Source of the DNA: Rhodococcus sp. HNM0563
GTDB lineage: Bacteria; Actinomycetota; Actinomycetes; Mycobacteriales; Mycobacteriaceae
DNA: 64,000 nt
Assembly: GCF_012726195.1 (NCBI RefSeq)
Contig: NZ_JAASAF010000002.1
Location: 124,001 to 188,000 of the forward strand
Direction: 5' to 3'
Shown: positions 36,843-45,002 of the stretch, piece by piece
Numbering within the stretch: position 1 is the stretch's first letter
Layout of the letters: each line of letters opens with the position of its first letter
Notes under the pieces: generated by a model
What the model was told of the DNA's origin: nothing
What the model saw: the letters and a program-made list of their open reading frames with translations, nothing else
Databases searched by the model: none
Program-made: the position numbers and the translations under genes

Positions 36843-37756
36843 CACTGACTCCTGTCGAGGGTGAAATTGAATATCCCGGAATCAAATTCGTTGTAGCGCT
36901 CGTACTCGAGTACCTCGTACAACCGCGAGCGTGTCTGCATCTCGTCGAGCAGGGTCTCCTGCGTTCCCTCCTCATGGATGACCCGCAGTCCCTTCTCGAT
37001 GGCACCCATGGCCAACCGCAGTGTGGTCACCGGGTAGATCACCGCGTTGTAGCCGACCTTCTCCAGAACTTGCGCGGGGATCAGCTGCGACTTGCCGAAC
37101 TCGGTCATGTTCGCCAGCAACGGCACATCCACTGCGGCGCGGAACTTCTCGAAGTCCACCGCGGTGTGCAGTGCCTCGGTGAAGATGAGATCTGCACCGG
37201 CATCGGCGTACGCCTTCGCACGGTCGATCGCAGAATCGATTCCTTCGATGCCTGCGGCGTCGGTGCGGGCGCAGATCACGAAGTTCGGGTCGCGACGAGC
37301 CGCCACCGCAGCACGCAGGCGGCGCACCATCTCGTCGGTGCCGATGATGGCCTTGCCGTCGAGGTGCCCGCATCGCTTGGGATTGACCTGATCCTCGAGG
37401 TGCAGTCCGGCGACCCCCGCGTCTTCGAGAACGGTGATGGTACGGGCCGCGCTCATCGGCTCACCGAAGCCGGTGTCGGCATCGACGAGTACCGGCAGAT
37501 CGGTCACGCGGGCGATCTGGGCGCTGTGTGCGGCGACCTCGGTGAGGGTGGTCAGCCCGATATCGGGAAGCGCCAGTGCGGCCGAGAAGGCGCCACCGGA
37601 GATGTAGACGCCCTCGAACCCGATCTCCTGGACGAGTTTGGCCGTGAGCGGGTTGATAGCGCCGGGCAGACGCGTGATGCTGCCCGATTCGAGGCCTTTC
37701 CGGAAAGCAATACGCTTGTCCGCGGGCGTTGTGGAGGCAGCGATCAGACCCGTCAT
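36842..37756 (-). CDS. prpB: 2-Methylisocitrate lyase
   Basis: Cleaves 2-methylisocitrate to pyruvate and succinate. 304 residues from ATG at 37756. Isocitrate-lyase superfamily barrel: LPGAINPLTAKLVQEIGFEGVYISGGAFSA, Mg site LVDADTGFGEP, HLEDQVNPKRCGHLDGKAI with the catalytic KRCGH, and ICARTDA. M. tuberculosis lacks this gene and uses its isocitrate lyase instead, so the complete prpDBC set here is notable. Overlaps prpD and prpC by TGATG junctions. Confidence 0.96.
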   Translation of the reverse strand: MTGLIAASTTPADKRIAFRKGLESGSITRLPGAINPLTAKLVQEIGFEGVYISGGAFSAALALPDIGLTTLTEVAAHSAQIARVTDLPVLVDADTGFGEPMSAARTITVLEDAGVAGLHLEDQVNPKRCGHLDGKAIIGTDEMVRRLRAAVAARRDPNFVICARTDAAGIEGIDSAIDRAKAYADAGADLIFTEALHTAVDFEKFRAAVDVPLLANMTEFGKSQLIPAQVLEKVGYNAVIYPVTTLRLAMGAIEKGLRVIHEEGTQETLLDEMQTRSRLYEVLEYERYNEFDSGIFNFTLDRSQ

Positions 37757-39258
37757 CAGAACAGGCCCTTCGGCAGCTTCGGTGCACGCGCCAGCACGTC
37801 GTCGGACACGGTGAACGTGAGTTGGTTCAGCTCGCCGGCCTTCAGTTCCGCGACACGCTGGGCTGCCCCGAGGAAGCGCTCCTGCTCTGCTGTCGCGACA
37901 ACGCCCTCGGCGAGGATCCGGAACTTCTCGATGTATTGGGTGCGGGCGAACGGGCGCGCACCGAGCGGGTGAGCGTCGGCGATGGCGAGTTCGTCGACGA
38001 TGACATCGCCGTTCTTCAGTGTGACCTCGGCGCGGGCACCGAATGCCTTCTCCGCCGGGTCGGTGGAGTGGTAGCGGCGCGTCCACTCCGGATCCTCTGC
38101 GGTGGAGATCTTGTTCCAGAGCGCGATCGTGTCGGGACGCTGCGCACGCTCGGGTGCGTAGGAGCGCTCGTGATGCCACACGCCGTCCTGCAACGCGACC
38201 GCGAAGATGTACATGACCGAGTGGTCGAGGGTTTCACGCGAGGCCTGCGGATCGAACTTCTGCGGGTCGTTCGAGCCGGTACCGATCACGACATGCGTGT
38301 GATGGCTGGTGTGCAGCACGATCGACTCGATCTGCTCGAGGTCGCCGATGCGCTCTCGCATGCGACGGGCCAGGTCGATCGGAGCCTGACTCTGGTACTC
38401 GGCCGAGTGCTCCTTGGTGTAGGTCTCGAGAATTGCGCGCTTGGCCTCCCCCGGCGCGGGCAGCGGAACGTGGTACTCGGCCTTCGGGCCACCGAGCAGC
38501 CACGCGATCACGCCGTCCTCACCCTCCCAGATCGGCGACGGCGCGCCCTCGCCGCGCAGAGCGCGATCGACGGCCTCGACCGCCATCTTGCCAGCGAAAG
38601 CGGGAGCGTAGGCCTTCCAGCTGGAGATCTCGCCTTTGCGGGACTGTCGCGTGGCCGTCGTCGTGTGCAGAGCCTGCCCGACGGCCTGGTACACGGTCTC
38701 GCTGTCGAGTCCGAGGAGCGTGCCGATACCGGCTGCGGCGGACGGTCCGAGATGCGCAACGTGGTCGATCTTGTGTTCGTGCAGGCAGATCGAGCGAACC
38801 AGGTCGACCTGGATCTCGTAGCCGGTGGCGAGGCCCCGGATCAGCTCGGCACCGCTGCGTCCGGCGTGCTGGGCCACGGCGAGGATCGGCGGGATGTTGT
38901 CGCCCGGATGCGAGTACTCGGCGGCGAGGAAGGTGTCGTGGAAGTCGAGTTCGCGCACCGCGACCCCGTTCGCCCACGCTGCCCACTCCGGTGAGTAAGT
39001 GCCGCCGATGCCGAAGACCGTCGAGCCCGGTGTATACGGGTGGGTCCGGGCCTGTGCCCGAGCATTGGACACGGAGCGGCGGGTCAGCGACGCCGCCGCG
39101 ACTGCGGCGTTGTCGATGATGCGGTTCACGATCATGTCTGCGGTGTCGTCCGGGACCTCGACCGGGTCGGTCGCAACCTCCGCGATCCGCCAGGCGAGGT
39201 GCTCTTCCTTCGGAAATTCTTCCGCCGACCGATGGGTGCGTACGAGATGTGTCTTCAC
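37756..39258 (-). CDS. prpD: 2-Methylcitrate dehydratase
   Basis: Dehydrates 2-methylcitrate to 2-methyl-cis-aconitate. 500 residues. MmgE/PrpD signatures: [10 protein letters not shown]-type region [75 protein letters not shown], and [25 protein letters not shown]. First gene of the prpDBC operon, divergent from prpR over 144 nt. Confidence 0.96.
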   Translation of the reverse strand: MKTHLVRTHRSAEEFPKEEHLAWRIAEVATDPVEVPDDTADMIVNRIIDNAAVAAASLTRRSVSNARAQARTHPYTPGSTVFGIGGTYSPEWAAWANGVAVRELDFHDTFLAAEYSHPGDNIPPILAVAQHAGRSGAELIRGLATGYEIQVDLVRSICLHEHKIDHVAHLGPSAAAGIGTLLGLDSETVYQAVGQALHTTTATRQSRKGEISSWKAYAPAFAGKMAVEAVDRALRGEGAPSPIWEGEDGVIAWLLGGPKAEYHVPLPAPGEAKRAILETYTKEHSAEYQSQAPIDLARRMRERIGDLEQIESIVLHTSHHTHVVIGTGSNDPQKFDPQASRETLDHSVMYIFAVALQDGVWHHERSYAPERAQRPDTIALWNKISTAEDPEWTRRYHSTDPAEKAFGARAEVTLKNGDVIVDELAIADAHPLGARPFARTQYIEKFRILAEGVVATAEQERFLGAAQRVAELKAGELNQLTFTVSDDVLARAPKLPKGLF

Positions 39259-39285
39259 TGGATCCTCCGAACGTCGACGCTTCGA

Positions 39286-39400
39286 TTTGCACGCTACGCA
39301 GGCTTCGCCAAGTTGGAAATCCCTTGCATATGCCTATTTTTGCGGAACACATCGAGCAAATTTGTAAATCTTGCGAATGTTGGAAATGTTAGATTCACAG
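39286..39400. promoter_or_regulatory. Divergent prpD/prpR promoter with TTTGC-type motifs
   Basis: Several copies related to the RamB/PrpR consensus TTTGCAAA are seen: ATTTGCACG (39285), CTTGCATA (39323), TTTTGCGGA (39338), TTTGTAAA (39361-39368) and CTTGCGAA (39370). Lower GC than the surrounding sequence. PrpR binding here is inferred from its known target type. Confidence 0.55.
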
Positions 39401-39402
39401 CC

Positions 39403-40827
39403 ATGCAGAAGATGTACGCCGGTGCGCGGCTACGCCGCCTGCGAGAGGAGCGCGGCCTGACGCAGACCGCGCTTGCGCACACGCTCGGACTGTCGACGAG
39501 CTACGTCAACCAACTGGAGAACGACCACCGTCCACTCACGGTGCCGGTACTTCTACGCCTGAATTCGATGTTCGATCTGGACATGGCGTTCTTCGCTGCC
39601 GACACCGACGCGCGACTACTCGCCGATCTACAGGATGTACTCGCGGAAAGTCCCGAGGCCGCGGATGTCTCACTGTCGGAGATCGACGAATTGCTGTCGC
39701 GGAATCCTTTCGCCGCGCGGGCACTCGTCGGCCTCTACAGGAGACTGCGCGGCGTCACCGAACAGCTCGAACAACTCGCCCCTGGTGATCCGGGCGCCGT
39801 CGCCGACCAGTCCGCCACGACACCCTACGAGGAGGTCCGCGACTTCTTCTACGACCGCCGCAACCACATCGCCGAACTCGACGATGCCGCCGAGGAACTG
39901 TTCACCAGCCGGGGACTGACAGTCGGCGGGCTCGATCTGCAGTTGAGCGGTCTGCTGCACGACGAGCACGGCATCACCGTGGTCATCCGCACCGACGAAC
40001 CCGACCGTATCGGTCCGAAACGCAGCTACGATCCGGTTGCGAAGATTCTGACCCTCGCGCGACGCCTGACACCAGGACAGCGCGCATTCCAGCTGGCGAC
40101 ACAACTCGCGTTCATCGCGCACGCCGGCACTGTCGACGCAGTCGTCGCGGACGCCGAGGGCTTGCCCGAACGCTCACGTGCCCTTGCGCGTGTCGGCCTG
40201 GCCAACTACTTCGCCGGGGCACTGATCCTGCCGTACACCCAATTCCTGCGCTCCGCCGAGGCGATGCGGTACGACATCGACCTTCTCGGCGCGAAGTTCG
40301 AGGTGGGTTTCGAAACGGTGTGTCACCGGTTGTCGACTCTGCAGCGGCCAGGGCAGCGCGGGGTGCCGTTCTTCTTCGTCCGCACCGATCGAGCCGGTAA
40401 CATATCGAAACGCCAGTCCGCCACCGCTTTCCATTTCTCCCGCGTGGGTGGCAGCTGTCCGCTGTGGGTTGTGCACGATGCATTCACGTCGCCGGGACGC
40501 ATCCTGACGCAGGTGTCGCAGATGCCCGATGGCCGTACCTACCTGTGGATCGCCCGCACCACCCATGAGGGCGCCCCCGGCTATCTCGCCGCCAAAAGGG
40601 ATTTCGCAGTCGGTCTGGGCTGCGATATCGGCTACGCCGACAAACTTGTCTACTCGCGAGGGTTGCGTCTCGACGATCCCGACACCACGGTGCCCATCGG
40701 CGCGGGTTGTAAAGTGTGCGACCGCCCGTCGTGCACCCAGCGGGCATTCCCGCATCTGGGCCGCACCATCCGGATCGACGAGAACAACGCGGGCCTCGTG
40801 CCCTACTCCGCCACCGAGCGCCGGTGA
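39403..40827 (+). CDS. prpR: PrpR/RamB-type short-chain-fatty-acid regulator
   Basis: Activates methylcitrate genes when propionate or cholesterol-derived propionyl-CoA is present (role known from M. tuberculosis). 474 residues from ATG at 39403. XRE-type HTH at about 6-62 (GARLRRLREERGLTQTALAHTLGLSTSYVNQLENDHRPL), a middle IrrE-like acyl-CoA-binding region (RAFQLATQLAFIAHAG, ARVGLANYFAGALILPYTQFL), and a C-terminal domain with GCKVCDRPSCTQRAFPH: a C-x2-C-x4-C set that can bind an Fe-S cluster. Divergent from prpDBC and one base from a downstream WhiB gene. Confidence 0.93.
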   Translation: MQKMYAGARLRRLREERGLTQTALAHTLGLSTSYVNQLENDHRPLTVPVLLRLNSMFDLDMAFFAADTDARLLADLQDVLAESPEAADVSLSEIDELLSRNPFAARALVGLYRRLRGVTEQLEQLAPGDPGAVADQSATTPYEEVRDFFYDRRNHIAELDDAAEELFTSRGLTVGGLDLQLSGLLHDEHGITVVIRTDEPDRIGPKRSYDPVAKILTLARRLTPGQRAFQLATQLAFIAHAGTVDAVVADAEGLPERSRALARVGLANYFAGALILPYTQFLRSAEAMRYDIDLLGAKFEVGFETVCHRLSTLQRPGQRGVPFFFVRTDRAGNISKRQSATAFHFSRVGGSCPLWVVHDAFTSPGRILTQVSQMPDGRTYLWIARTTHEGAPGYLAAKRDFAVGLGCDIGYADKLVYSRGLRLDDPDTTVPIGAGCKVCDRPSCTQRAFPHLGRTIRIDENNAGLVPYSATERR

Positions 40828-40828
40828 G

Positions 40829-41086
40829 ATGCACGAGCGACACTTGGATCAGGATGTGGACTGGTGGGCACAGGCCGATTGCCGGTTCTTCGGTCCCTCG
40901 GCCTTCTTCGGACCCGACTCGGAATCGCCCGCCGAGCGACTCCGCCGTGAGCATCACGCCAAGCGGATCTGCGCCGGTTGCTCTGTCGTCGACAAGTGTC
41001 TTCAGTACGCGATCGACAGCAGCGAACAGTTCGGGATCTGGGGTGGGACCTCGGAACGGGAACGTAAGTCCCTGACCCGTGCGTGA
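40829..41086 (+). CDS. WhiB-family [4Fe-4S] regulator coupled to prpR
   Basis: 85 residues. Four conserved Cys: Cys18 in QADCRFFGP, and the ICAGCSVVDKC triad (C-x2-C-x5-C); then the family turn GIWGGTSERER. WhiB proteins bind sigma factor and respond to NO, O2 or redox state. The ATG starts one base after the prpR stop, so the two are almost certainly co-translated. Which Wbl class it is cannot be told from this reading; the tail after GGTSERER is short and lacks an AT-hook. Confidence 0.93.
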   Translation: MHERHLDQDVDWWAQADCRFFGPSAFFGPDSESPAERLRREHHAKRICAGCSVVDKCLQYAIDSSEQFGIWGGTSERERKSLTRA

Positions 41087-41120
41087 TTTCGGTATCCGGA
41101 ACTACCAGAATCACGCACGG
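41075..41120. terminator. Terminator overlapping the ends of two convergent genes
   Basis: Perfect 13-bp arms CCCGTGCGTGATT (41075-41087) and 41108-41120, 20-nt loop. The left arm includes the last codons of the WhiB gene and the right arm the last codons of the ABC ATPase gene. Confidence 0.65.
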
Positions 41121-41887
41121 GCAGCCGGGCTGCGCAACCTGTGGTAACGGATCACGGGAACTCCGTCATCGACCTCGACCGTTGCATGAACGCCGTACAC
41201 CCGCTCGACCAGGTCAGCGGTGAGCGCCTCGACCGGTGTGCCGTGCGCGACGATCCTTCCCCGCGAGAGCACCACCACCCGATCGCAGAACATCGCGGCG
41301 AGATTGAGATCGTGCAACGCCACGTAACTGGTCACCGGAAGAGCCGCGACACGCTCGAGAATGTCCAGTTGATGTTGAATATCGAGGTGGTTCGTCGGCT
41401 CGTCCAGCAACAGCTCTTCAGGTTCCTGCGCGAGGGCCCGAGCGATCTGCGCTCGCTGACGTTCACCACCGGACATCGAACGCCACAACCGCCCGGCGAA
41501 CTCGACCATCCCCGTCACTTCGAGCGCCCGGTCGATAGCGGCGCGTCCGCCTTCGTCGCGCCCGAACGCATCGGAGTGGGGAATACGACCGAGTCGCACC
41601 ACATCTCGCACCCGAATGTCCACCTCGGTGTGCGCATGCTGCCCGACCATCGCTACGCGGCGCGCCAGTCGTCGCCGACCTAGGCTCCCGATATCGGTTC
41701 CGTCGAGAGTCACCGTCCCGTCGTCGGGACGATCGATGCCGGCAAGCAGGCGCAACAGCGACGATTTTCCTGATCCGTTCGGCCCGAGCAGCCCGATGGT
41801 CTCCCCCGGCACCGGGTCGATCGTCACGTCGTCGATGACGAGGTTTCCGCCGCGGCTCCACCGCAGCGACTGCGCAGAGAGTGTCAC
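41111..41887 (-). CDS. ABC transporter ATP-binding protein of the second FecCD-type importer
   Basis: 258 residues, GTG start at 41887 overlapping the permease stop. Walker A GPNGSGKS (35-42), signature SMSGGERQR, Walker B LLLDEPTNHLD, switch His in ALHDLNLAAMF. Typical FepC/FhuC/BtuD type. Third gene of a three-gene operon under a B12 riboswitch. Confidence 0.92.
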   Translation of the reverse strand: MTLSAQSLRWSRGGNLVIDDVTIDPVPGETIGLLGPNGSGKSSLLRLLAGIDRPDDGTVTLDGTDIGSLGRRRLARRVAMVGQHAHTEVDIRVRDVVRLGRIPHSDAFGRDEGGRAAIDRALEVTGMVEFAGRLWRSMSGGERQRAQIARALAQEPEELLLDEPTNHLDIQHQLDILERVAALPVTSYVALHDLNLAAMFCDRVVVLSRGRIVAHGTPVEALTADLVERVYGVHATVEVDDGVPVIRYHRLRSPAARA

Positions 41888-42933
41888 GGCGTACTCCTCG
41901 TACGGAACAGGATCAGCGCGAAAGCCGGGACGCCGATCAAAGCGGTCACCACACCCACCGGAACCTCCTGCGGCGCAAACACAGTGCGGGCCACCGCGTC
42001 CACCCACACCATGAACACCGCGCCCACCACCGCGGTGACGGGCACGAGATGACTGTGCCGGGGGCCCACCAGGAATCGTGCTGCGTGTGGAAGGACGAGA
42101 CCGACGAACCCGATCGCACCCGCGGCACTCACCAGCACGGCCGTGATCAGAGCGGTCACCATCAGGAACATCAGACGGGTACGGCCCACCGAGACGCCGA
42201 GCGTCGCAGCGGTCGACGAACCGAACGTGAATGCGTCCAGGGAGGATGCTTTGATCAGGCACACGAAGATACCGAGCGCGCACACCGCGCCGCAGAGCAC
42301 CACATCGCTCCACGTGGCGCCCGACAGCGATCCCAGGAGCCAGAACAGCACACCACGTGTCCGCTCCGCGTCAGCGGAGGAGATCACGATGAACGACGTC
42401 AATGCCGAGAACAGTTGGGTTCCCGCAACTCCTGCGAGAACCACACGTGAGGTACCGCCACCTGCGCCGGTGGCGAGCAGCAACACGAGCGCGAACGACG
42501 CGAGCGCACCCAGGAATGCGCCGCCCGACAGCGACACTGCGCCGCCCCCGATACCCAGCACCGCAATCATCACGGCTCCCGTCGAGGCACCCGACGAGAT
42601 CCCCAGAACGAACGGATCGGCCAGCGGGTTGCGCAAGAGCGACTGCATGATCACCCCGCACACCGCGAGACCGGCGCCGCACACCGCGGCCAGCAGGGTC
42701 CGCGGCAGCCTCAGCTCCCAGACGATCCCCTCACGGATCGCGCTGACCGAACTCTCAGCGAGCCCCAACCGGTCGAAGATGACGGCGTAGACGTCCGGCA
42801 CGGACAGTTCGGCCGGGCCGATCGTGACCGTCACAGCGATCGAAAGCGCCAGTACGACCAGTCCGATCGCGACGACGACTGCTGCGACCGGGCCACGCTC
42901 GGTAGGCGACCGATCCTTCGTCGCCGACACCAT
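41884..42933 (-). CDS. FecCD/BtuC-family permease of the second importer
   Basis: 349 residues from ATG at 42933, which overlaps the binding-protein stop (TGATG). About ten helices; signature regions RLPRTLLAAVCGAGLAVCGVIMQSLLRNPLADPFVLGISSGAS and AGAIGFVGLVLPHAARFLVGP. Part of a cobalamin- or cobalt-corrinoid-type importer judging by the leader riboswitch. Confidence 0.92.
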   Translation of the reverse strand: MVSATKDRSPTERGPVAAVVVAIGLVVLALSIAVTVTIGPAELSVPDVYAVIFDRLGLAESSVSAIREGIVWELRLPRTLLAAVCGAGLAVCGVIMQSLLRNPLADPFVLGISSGASTGAVMIAVLGIGGGAVSLSGGAFLGALASFALVLLLATGAGGGTSRVVLAGVAGTQLFSALTSFIVISSADAERTRGVLFWLLGSLSGATWSDVVLCGAVCALGIFVCLIKASSLDAFTFGSSTAATLGVSVGRTRLMFLMVTALITAVLVSAAGAIGFVGLVLPHAARFLVGPRHSHLVPVTAVVGAVFMVWVDAVARTVFAPQEVPVGVVTALIGVPAFALILFRTRSTP

Positions 42934-44021
42934 CAGCCCGCGAGATTCCACTGGCGCAATGCGGCGGCGACCTTCTCGATTCCGTCGATCGTGCGGATCG
43001 ACGGGTTCATGTCGGCACCGTTGACGACGATGTACCGCTGGTTCTGCACGGCCGTCAGACGCTGGGTCACCGGATTCGTTTCGAGGAATTCGATCTTGCT
43101 GTCCAGCGCGTCACCCGCAATGCTGCGCCGGCTCAGGTCTCCGAGTACGAGGGCAGTGGGATCCCGATCGAGGACCGACTCCCAGCTCACCTGCGGCCAC
43201 TCGTTCGTGGTGTCGTCGAAGACGTTCTTCGCACCGACGGAGTTGGTGATGATGCCCGACGAACCGCAGCACCCCGCGACATACGGGGTGGCCGTGTCGG
43301 CGAACCAGTACGCGAGAGACACCCCGGAGGCGTCGATCTCACCCGCGGCCGTCTCGTACCGCTGCCGGAGCTCGGCGACGAACTCTTCACCGCGCTCGGT
43401 GACGTCGAAGATCGCGGCGAGTTCGCGAACCTCCTTGTACACCGCGTCCATCGTCAGCGGCTCGGTGCGGTTGCCGTCGGAGTTGACGCTGTTGTCGTCC
43501 TTGCCGTCGCAGTCGGTGGGCGAGAGGTAGGACGGCACCCCGAGCTGCTCGAACTGCTCCGCGGTCGCGACGCCGCCTTCGCCTAGGGTGCCGCCGAACG
43601 ATGCCGACACGAAGTCGGGTTCGGTATCGAGCACGACCTCGAACGACGGATTGTTGTCGGCCAGGCGCGGGACCCGCTCGTTCTCGGCCGCGAGGTTCTC
43701 GCGCACCGGATCGGTCCACGTCGCGGTGCCGACCATGCGCTCGGCCAGGCCGAGCGACAACAGGATCTCCGTCGACCCCTGGTTGAGCGATACGGCACGC
43801 TGCGGCGGGGCGTCGACCGTGACCTCGCGGCCACAGTTCTCGATGGTCAGCGGGTAGTTCGTCGACCCCGACGCGGCGCGGGTCTCCTGCTGATCGGCGG
43901 CGTCGGAGCCGGTATCGCTCGACGAGCAGCCTGCAACTGTCATCGCTACTGCGACAAGGGCGATACCTGCGCGCAGCATCGTGCGCCGCCCCTTGCGGGC
44001 GGAAAATATTGAATCGATCAT
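42933..44021 (-). CDS. Lipoprotein substrate-binding protein of the second importer
   Basis: 362 residues from ATG at 44021; an ATG at 44027 is possible, but GAGG is then too close. Lipobox VAGC with Cys32. Class III two-lobed fold: VTVDAPPQRAVSLNQGSTEILLSLGLAERMVGTA, WFADTATPYVAGCCGSSGIIT, and VVNGADMNPSIRTIDGIEKVAAALRQW. A CC pair (AGCCGS) is unusual and could matter for ligand or disulphide formation. B12 riboswitch upstream argues for a corrinoid ligand over a siderophore. Confidence 0.88.
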   Translation of the reverse strand: MIDSIFSARKGRRTMLRAGIALVAVAMTVAGCSSSDTGSDAADQQETRAASGSTNYPLTIENCGREVTVDAPPQRAVSLNQGSTEILLSLGLAERMVGTATWTDPVRENLAAENERVPRLADNNPSFEVVLDTEPDFVSASFGGTLGEGGVATAEQFEQLGVPSYLSPTDCDGKDDNSVNSDGNRTEPLTMDAVYKEVRELAAIFDVTERGEEFVAELRQRYETAAGEIDASGVSLAYWFADTATPYVAGCCGSSGIITNSVGAKNVFDDTTNEWPQVSWESVLDRDPTALVLGDLSRRSIAGDALDSKIEFLETNPVTQRLTAVQNQRYIVVNGADMNPSIRTIDGIEKVAAALRQWNLAG

Positions 44022-44044
44022 GTCCATCCTCGTGGTACCTCTTC

Positions 44045-44213
44045 GGCCGACACAGGTGTCCTGGCTCCCGGATCGATGCTTTCCCCCGGCCTTCCAGCCC
44101 GTGTGGGCCGTGACCATGCGTTGGAGGGCAGCTCCTCGGTGACAGTTGCGGGACAGCCCCGGATTCACACCGGTGTTCCCTACGTCGGTTCGAACAGTAC
44201 AAGACCGGCCTCG
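44045..44213 (-). ncRNA. Cobalamin riboswitch 3, upstream of the second importer
   Basis: Read on the minus strand: GTAGGGAACACCGGTG, TGAATCCGGGGCTGTCCCGC followed by AACTGT, and the closing GGAGCCAGGACACCTG near 44050-44070. Lies 24 nt before the lipoprotein start. Confidence 0.92.
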
Positions 44214-44258
44214 ACCTCCGAGCGCATGGATGCCTCGTCCACCTCGGTCCGCTCGTGA

Positions 44259-45002
44259 TCAGAGGACGGCTCGCGACCCCCGAAGCAGCGAGGCGTACGA
44301 CCGCAACAGCTCCCAGACGGTCGGATCATTCACGTCGAGCCTTCCGGTGCGTCCAGTGGCGGCCAGCGCTCCGGTGAGCCGTCCGTCGCTCGAGCGCACG
44401 GGCACGGCCAGTGCGGTCCGCCCGATACGACTCTCATCGACCTCGTGGGCAGCATCCGAGTCCTGAACGCCCCGCAGCTCCGCCATCAGCTCCGACGGCT
44501 CGATCTTGGTGCGCTCGGTGACTCGGCGCAGTCGGCCGGTCCCGATCAGTTCGGGCCGCTGCGCCAGAAGCAACTTGCCGATCGCCGACGCATGCAGGTG
44601 CGTGGTCCACGTCGATTCGCCGGACAGTTCGTGGTCGGGGTCGCGGTCCACCAGGTGCACTCGACCACCGCTGTAGGAGGCGAGGTAGATGCCGTACCGG
44701 GTCCGGGTCCGCAGCTCTTCGACGACACGACCCGTTTCGACGTCCTGCAGTGGATCGGGCGCGGCGGAGGCGAGTTCGCGGAGCCGACGGCCGAGCGCGA
44801 AACCGGACAGATCCTCCACACGCACGAGATACCCGTCGGCCACGAGGAGGTTGAGGAGCCGGTATGCGGTCGCGGGCGGGGTTCCGGTGAGTCTGGCGAT
44901 GTCCCGCGCCGACGCGCCCGTACCCAGTGTGGCAACGGCCTCGAGCATCGCGAGGGCACGTTGAACGGATCGCGGCTCATGCCCACCCGAGCCGACGCTC
45001 AT
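44259..45002 (-). CDS. IclR-family regulator co-transcribed with an amino-acid permease
   Basis: 247 residues from ATG at 45002, overlapping the permease stop (ATGA). N-terminal wHTH: SVQRALAMLEAVATLGTGASARDIARLTGTPPATAYRLLNLLVADGYLVRVEDLSGFALG (about 12-72). C-terminal effector domain: LHASAIGKLLLAQRP, ESRIGRTALAVPVRSSDGRLTGALAATG. Probably controls the divergent oxidase unit and its own operon, with an amino acid or its keto acid as effector (inferred from neighbours). Confidence 0.88.
   Translation of the reverse strand: MSVGSGGHEPRSVQRALAMLEAVATLGTGASARDIARLTGTPPATAYRLLNLLVADGYLVRVEDLSGFALGRRLRELASAAPDPLQDVETGRVVEELRTRTRYGIYLASYSGGRVHLVDRDPDHELSGESTWTTHLHASAIGKLLLAQRPELIGTGRLRRVTERTKIEPSELMAELRGVQDSDAAHEVDESRIGRTALAVPVRSSDGRLTGALAATGRTGRLDVNDPTVWELLRSYASLLRGSRAVL

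Noticed and set aside
44022-44258. Small coding frames between the binding lipoprotein and IclR genes, and the longer N-terminus of the lipoprotein frame up to 44168
   Set aside because: The region is the riboswitch; the extension has no signal-peptide logic, whereas ATG at 44021 gives a standard lipoprotein signal.
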